From the NCBI GenBank assembly GCA_021432605.1, contig MU271163.1, forward strand, positions 1 through 64,000: a stretch of DNA of 64,000 bases, written 5' to 3'. Position 1 is the first letter of the stretch, and each line of letters starts with the position of its first letter. The notes below the pieces were generated by a model. It had not been told where the DNA came from and ran no database searches. It saw only the letters and a program-made list of their open reading frames with translations. The translations under genes and the position numbers were made by a program. The stretch is from Coniochaeta sp. PMI_546. Its lineage: Eukaryota; Ascomycota; Sordariomycetes; Coniochaetales; Coniochaetaceae. This document shows, in pieces, positions 60,226 to 64,000 of the stretch.

Positions 60226-60713
60226 ATGTCAGAGCCCTCCGAGAAGTTTATGTTAGGTGCCAGATTGACGCAGGAGTTCTTTGGCGAGGAACTCTTCAAC
60301 AAAATTCGGTCGGAATCAGTAAGGAGCCTATCACTGTGAAGCACATTGGCCACTTGTTGAGGCACTAACACAGCTCGTTACGACAGCGTGATGATCTGCC
60401 GAGCAAGATTGGGGCTGAGTACATTGCCGAGGTCTGCTTTTCGAGTTACGCCAGGCCGGGGCTAGAGTTCAGGGAGCGATCCATCATGAATATTGCCATG
60501 TTGGTTGCACTTAATCGGGGACCGGAGCTGCGCCTTCATATCCGCGCGGCGCTTCACAACAATCTGTCTGAGGAGCAGATATGTGAGATTTGCAGGCATT
60601 CCATGATCTACTGCGGAGTCCCAGCTGGGCGAGATGCATTGAAGATCGCCAGTGAGGTCTTCGACGAGGTGAAGAAGGAGAAACAGAAGAGTGCTCGCGC
60701 AAGGATGTCTTAG
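60226..60713 (+). CDS. Carboxymuconolactone-decarboxylase-like protein
   Basis: Two exons (60226-60318 and 60387-60713), intron 60319-60386 (GTAAGG...CGACAG), encode 139 residues, the usual size of gamma-carboxymuconolactone decarboxylases of the AhpD-like fold. The domain runs from FSSYARPGLEFRERSI through LNRGPELRLHIRAALHNN to EICRHSMIYCGVPAGRDA and a charged C-terminal helix. The H...CGVPAGR motif is the family's active-site region. In bacteria this enzyme acts in the beta-ketoadipate pathway; fungal relatives are often of unknown activity and recur in secondary-metabolite clusters. Cytosolic. It may handle a lactone-acid product of its neighbours (inference). Intact. Confidence 0.88.
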
Positions 60714-61290
60714 GCGAGGATCACTTCACCCGTTTGGTCACGCCTTCACGGGCCGAACCGTCTAGACAGTATAGCCTGAAATTATTAATAACATGTACTG
60801 TTGCCATTAGGGGCCAATAAGGTAATTGGACCCCTATTCTTCTCGCAGTTCGAGAAGTCACTTGACGAGAAACGTCCGAATCTGAACTGCTGAACGACTA
60901 CAGACATAATCAAAGGCGCGTGAGACCGGAGATGCAGCTACATATATGTATCTACTACAATAGCTGTTTCTTTAAAGCATAATATGGTGTATCTTTAGAG
61001 CTCGAACTTGCATATAATTACCTTGGCTCGAATTGTGTACCGGGAAACATCACAACAAATGATGTCGTTCTAGTCCTTGAAACACTTCACATATCGTTGC
61101 ATTGCGTCAGAGAGTTGTCGCGTACCATGACGCGGCACAACACAGCCTTGGACCCAGTCCCTATTCAATGGGTGATAGTTCAAGCCAGCAAGACGGTTCG
61201 TCGATACCCCCACAGGGCGGCTAGCCCGAACGGTCTGGAACCAAAATGTCGACTAGATTGGTATTACGGATACACCTGAGAACGAAGTGA
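60714..61290. other. Intergenic region
   Basis: About 580 bases of AT-leaning sequence without a supported gene or repeat. Confidence 0.4.
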
Positions 61291-61599
61291 TTAAGTTGGC
61301 TTAACCAGATGATTAGAATCAAGGGCTCTGTTTCCGTTATTATGGGCTCGTGATTTCCAACTATCCCAGGTGCTCTCGTTGACATTCAAGTGATATAACC
61401 TAAGAAGAGGAAGAACAACCAGATGCGACGTTAGATGTTCCCGGACCCAGTTTTCGCCCCAAATCTCAAGACTGATCCAGCTACTCTTCAACGCCCTGAA
61501 CAATGAGGAGCAACCGCTTATATCGTGGATCAAAGCTCTGTTCATCAGTTGACTTATATAGCCTATAACTGAGCTTGCAGCCATGACAAGATCTAGCTA

Positions 61600-62450
61600 T
61601 CAGTGCGGAAGGCTTACGAAGAACAAACTAAGTGCGGTCCTTGTCCTACACATCCTGCGGCTACTCATTCGATCTATACGAAGATCTGCCATACTACCTA
61701 TCTCCCCAGCATCAGATTCAATAGGGGCATTCGATACTTCGGGATCAAAAGCCATGACATTCTTACAAATCTGATCTGCTCGCGCGTTAACCTTATCTAG
61801 GAGTCCGAATATTGTCCTGAAATTGCTCAACCACCCTTCCAGTAGATAACGAAAACACGTTGACATTTCGCCATTACGGAAGCAATCGCATTCGCTATAC
61901 TCAACCCCGATTCCATGCTCTTCCGCCATGTCCAAGAGCCTGTCGCTTATATTCCTCTATTAGTTTAGCCCAGTCCACGCAAGCTGCGCAGCCCTTCACG
62001 AACCTCCTTAAGAGCCGTTCCCCTTTGAAAACTGCCAAATCCGATCACGTTCCAGGGTGCTAGGGCCCTGCCCAAGTGGCGTGCCATGGGGTTCATATCG
62101 TGCTTAACGTCTTGGCTTATGACGTTCCAGCGGCCTTGATCAATGGAGAGTGGACATGCCATAAGCGCGAGTGTACGTATTGCCGCCGTAGACTGTAAGG
62201 CAGTGCTATCGGAGATACCGAGATTGTTCACCGTCCTCTGCTCAACAAGGATGCGCAGACGATCCATCACTTCGATCGAGATTGCATTGTCCTACAAGTC
62301 AACGCTTAGGACGTCAACCCAGTCGGTTCGTAGCTTATGGAGTCACGCGCCACTTTTTATGAATCAGCTTATGGTGGCCACAGCAAGTGGGGACATCGTA
62401 TTTGCTGGTGTTTCCATGCCTTATAGTCAGTAGTATACTTGGTGGCGAGG
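61600..62450 (-). pseudogene. Inactivated gene of unknown function
   Basis: Protein-like sequence on the minus strand is spread over shifted frames. In order it reads DNAISIEVMDRLRILVEQR, then LSIDQGRWNVISQDVKHDMN, then VDWAKLIEEYKRQAL, DMAEEHGIGVEYSECDCF, TCFRYLLEGWLSNFRTIFGL and ADQICKNVMAFDPEVSNAP. A stop before DNAIS (TAG, likely former CAG) and at least two frame changes near 61935-61990 separate the blocks, one consistent with a single extra G between QAL and DMAEE. No GT-AG intron joins them cleanly. Further open sequence at 62427-62816 on the same strand may be its 5' part. I do not recognise the protein. No signal peptide is seen. Confidence 0.45.
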
Positions 62451-62983
62451 GCGAGGGCGGTCGCCTTTATCGTGGAGCAACATCCACACAACGAGCCATG
62501 CTTTAGCTCCCTCGTTTTCGTGGTTTCGAGCAGTATGGATAGAATTGCGTGCGGTACCGACAAAAGTATCGACGAGTTGAAGGACTACTACATCGCCCAT
62601 GAGGGATGACCACCCGCTGACGATGGACATGAAGCTGAGCTCAAAGTAGAGGCTGACCCCGGTAGCTAGAGAGATGATGCGTAACCGGCGAAGCTCTGTC
62701 ATTTGCCCAGTCACTGGCTGTATCTCACTTGTTGTGGACCTAAGATTCCTGCTGAACGCCAAGCTTGGACAGAGAATGCTCTTTGGTAGATAATCACAAG
62801 ATGTTACAGACTCCACGCGCGTTCTAAGGGCCTCCTAGGTTGCACTAGTCTACGTCACCAAACCTATACCCTCTCCAGGGTCTTTGTGGCTGATGATAGA
62901 AATCAGCCTGCCTTAGTCGTCAACATTCCAGATCACTCAGCATCGAGGGACAGATTATCTTATTTTCTTGCTATATATTTTCC

Positions 62984-63957
62984 TCACTGCGTATGCTTCT
63001 CGTTAACAAGCACGTATCGATAGCGGGCTTTCCCCTCTGCCATGTCAATTATAGCCTTGTTAGCGTCCTTAAGAGGTCGAGTCTCAACCCAAGGGCGAAT
63101 GTTCTTGTCTGCCGCAAACTGCAACATTTCGCGGATTTCTGCCGGTGATCCGATTCCACTTCCACCGATCTTGACGTTGCCTGCAATAAGGGTAAAGGCA
63201 TTCACAGCAGGAAGGTTTCCACCATCGGGAGCACTATAGAGGATGACTGTCAGTGGCTATGGCAAGTGGGGCAAAAGGGGGCGCGCTTGAGATGCTGTTG
63301 ACCTACCCAACTTGGATGAAGGTACCGTTGACTTTCAGCAGCGACAAATACCCCGAAAGTGGCATCTTCTCGCTCGAAACAGTGCATATGATCAAGTCGA
63401 GCGTCCGCGCATTCTGCGTAGCCCAATCCTTGTCGTCATCAGTCGCGATGTACTTGTCGGCTCCGAGCTTCAGGACATCGTCTTTCTTTGATGCCTTCCG
63501 CGATATACCCACAACGGTGTCGGCGCCAAGAGCTTTGGCAAACAAGACAGCGAAGTGGCCCAGGCCACCCACACCAACCACGCCGACAGATTTCCCAGGA
63601 CCGCATCCCTGCCTTTTGAGGGGTGAGTATACAGTAACGCCGCCGCAGAGCATTGGAGCGGCCGCCTCGGACGGCAAAGCGTCGGGGATCTTGACGACGA
63701 AGTGGGCGTTGGTTCGATTATAGTCGGCATAGCCGCCATAGGATTTGCCCTCGCCGTTCGGGTAGACGGAGCCATAAGTATTGACGACGCCATTGCGGCA
63801 GTATTGCTCGTTTCCGGTGGAGCACTCTGGGCAGTCGGGCTTCAAGCAGCTTCGGGCCTGGGCGCCGACCCCGACGCGATCTCCGACCTTGATGTCCTTA
63901 ACGTTTTTACCTACGCGTACAGCCTTTCCGACGATCTCATGCCCGACACAGCATGCT
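62984..63957 (-). CDS. Zinc-dependent alcohol dehydrogenase, CAD/ADH6-like (partial)
   Basis: The gene runs off the right edge. Two exons are visible: 63307 to about 63957, and 62984-63233, joined by a 73-base intron (GTAGGT...CTATAG). The upstream exon boundary at about 63957 is inferred from a lariat-like CTGAC and AG just before GCATGCTGTGTCGGGCATG. The sequence has the zinc-ligand motif CVGHEIVGKA, the structural-zinc cysteines CLKPDCPECSTGNEQYC, GGYADYNRTNAHFVVKIP, the NADP-binding GVVGVGGLGHFA and SRKASKKDDVLKLGAD. It ends with VKIGGSGIGSPAEIREML and KARYRYVL. This is the NADPH-dependent cinnamyl-alcohol-dehydrogenase/ADH6 subfamily, which reduces aldehydes in the cytosol. The N-terminal roughly 65 residues lie outside the window. 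The visible part is intact. Confidence 0.9.
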
Positions 63958-64000
63958 GCCCTCAATGTCAGTCCAGGCTACTAGCACACCAGAAAAGGCT

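Noticed and set aside
1-64000. tRNA, rRNA or CRISPR features
   Set aside because: No T-loop/acceptor pair, no rRNA signature and no regularly spaced identical repeats were seen. CRISPR is not expected in a fungal chromosome.

Overview
The window starts at a chromosome end. Bases 1-119 are the C-strand of a CCCTAA (TTAGGG) telomere and everything to the right is subtelomere. Short GT-AG introns of about 40-110 nt, Zn2Cys6 regulators, a GH55 glucanase, hevein/LysM secreted proteins and a Gfo/Idh/MocA pair point to a filamentous ascomycete (Pezizomycotina, most likely a sordariomycete). I do not name the species.

Layout. (1) About 0.1-16.2 kb looks strongly mutated by RIP (repeat-induced point mutation: CpA/TpG scarce, TpA and TAG/TAA stops abundant). 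It holds a dead SNF2-type helicase gene (about 4.4-7.4 kb), a decayed Ty1/copia element (about 7.6-12.5 kb), a decayed unidentified gene (13.3-14.3 kb) and a GAGAGGTCT minisatellite (15.24-15.78 kb). (2) At about 16.19 kb this material cuts straight into an MFS sugar-transporter gene, of which only the 5' half survives. (3) 16-24 kb looks like a sugar-catabolism cassette: the broken transporter, a Zn2Cys6 regulator and two divergently transcribed Gfo/Idh/MocA dehydrogenases. (4) 25.9-28.0 kb encodes an ankyrin-repeat protein. (5) 28.4-46.3 kb is a cell-wall or chitin-directed block of secreted proteins. A large CBM18-GH18 chitinase is divergent from a 12-exon gene that fuses a complete GH55 beta-1,3-glucanase to three LysM domains and four Cys repeats. 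Next come a LysM protein with an unrecognised C-terminal domain and, divergent from it, a spherulin-4 (GH135-like) protein. (6) 47-64 kb is a catabolic or detoxification block: a metallo-beta-lactamase-fold lactonase, an NmrA-like protein, a second lactonase that is now a pseudogene, a Zn2Cys6 regulator, an SDR, a Baeyer-Villiger monooxygenase, a carboxymuconolactone-decarboxylase-like protein, a dead unidentified gene and a zinc alcohol dehydrogenase that runs off the window.

How they may work together (inference). Block 5 could bind and cut chitin and beta-glucan, with LysM/CBM18 modules holding the enzymes on walls or hiding chitin fragments. Block 6 contains the steps alcohol to ketone (SDR/ADH), ketone to ester or lactone (BVMO) and lactone to hydroxy acid (lactonase), next to a regulator. 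Exon models below were built by hand from splice sites and reading frame. Where stated, exon lengths sum to whole codons.
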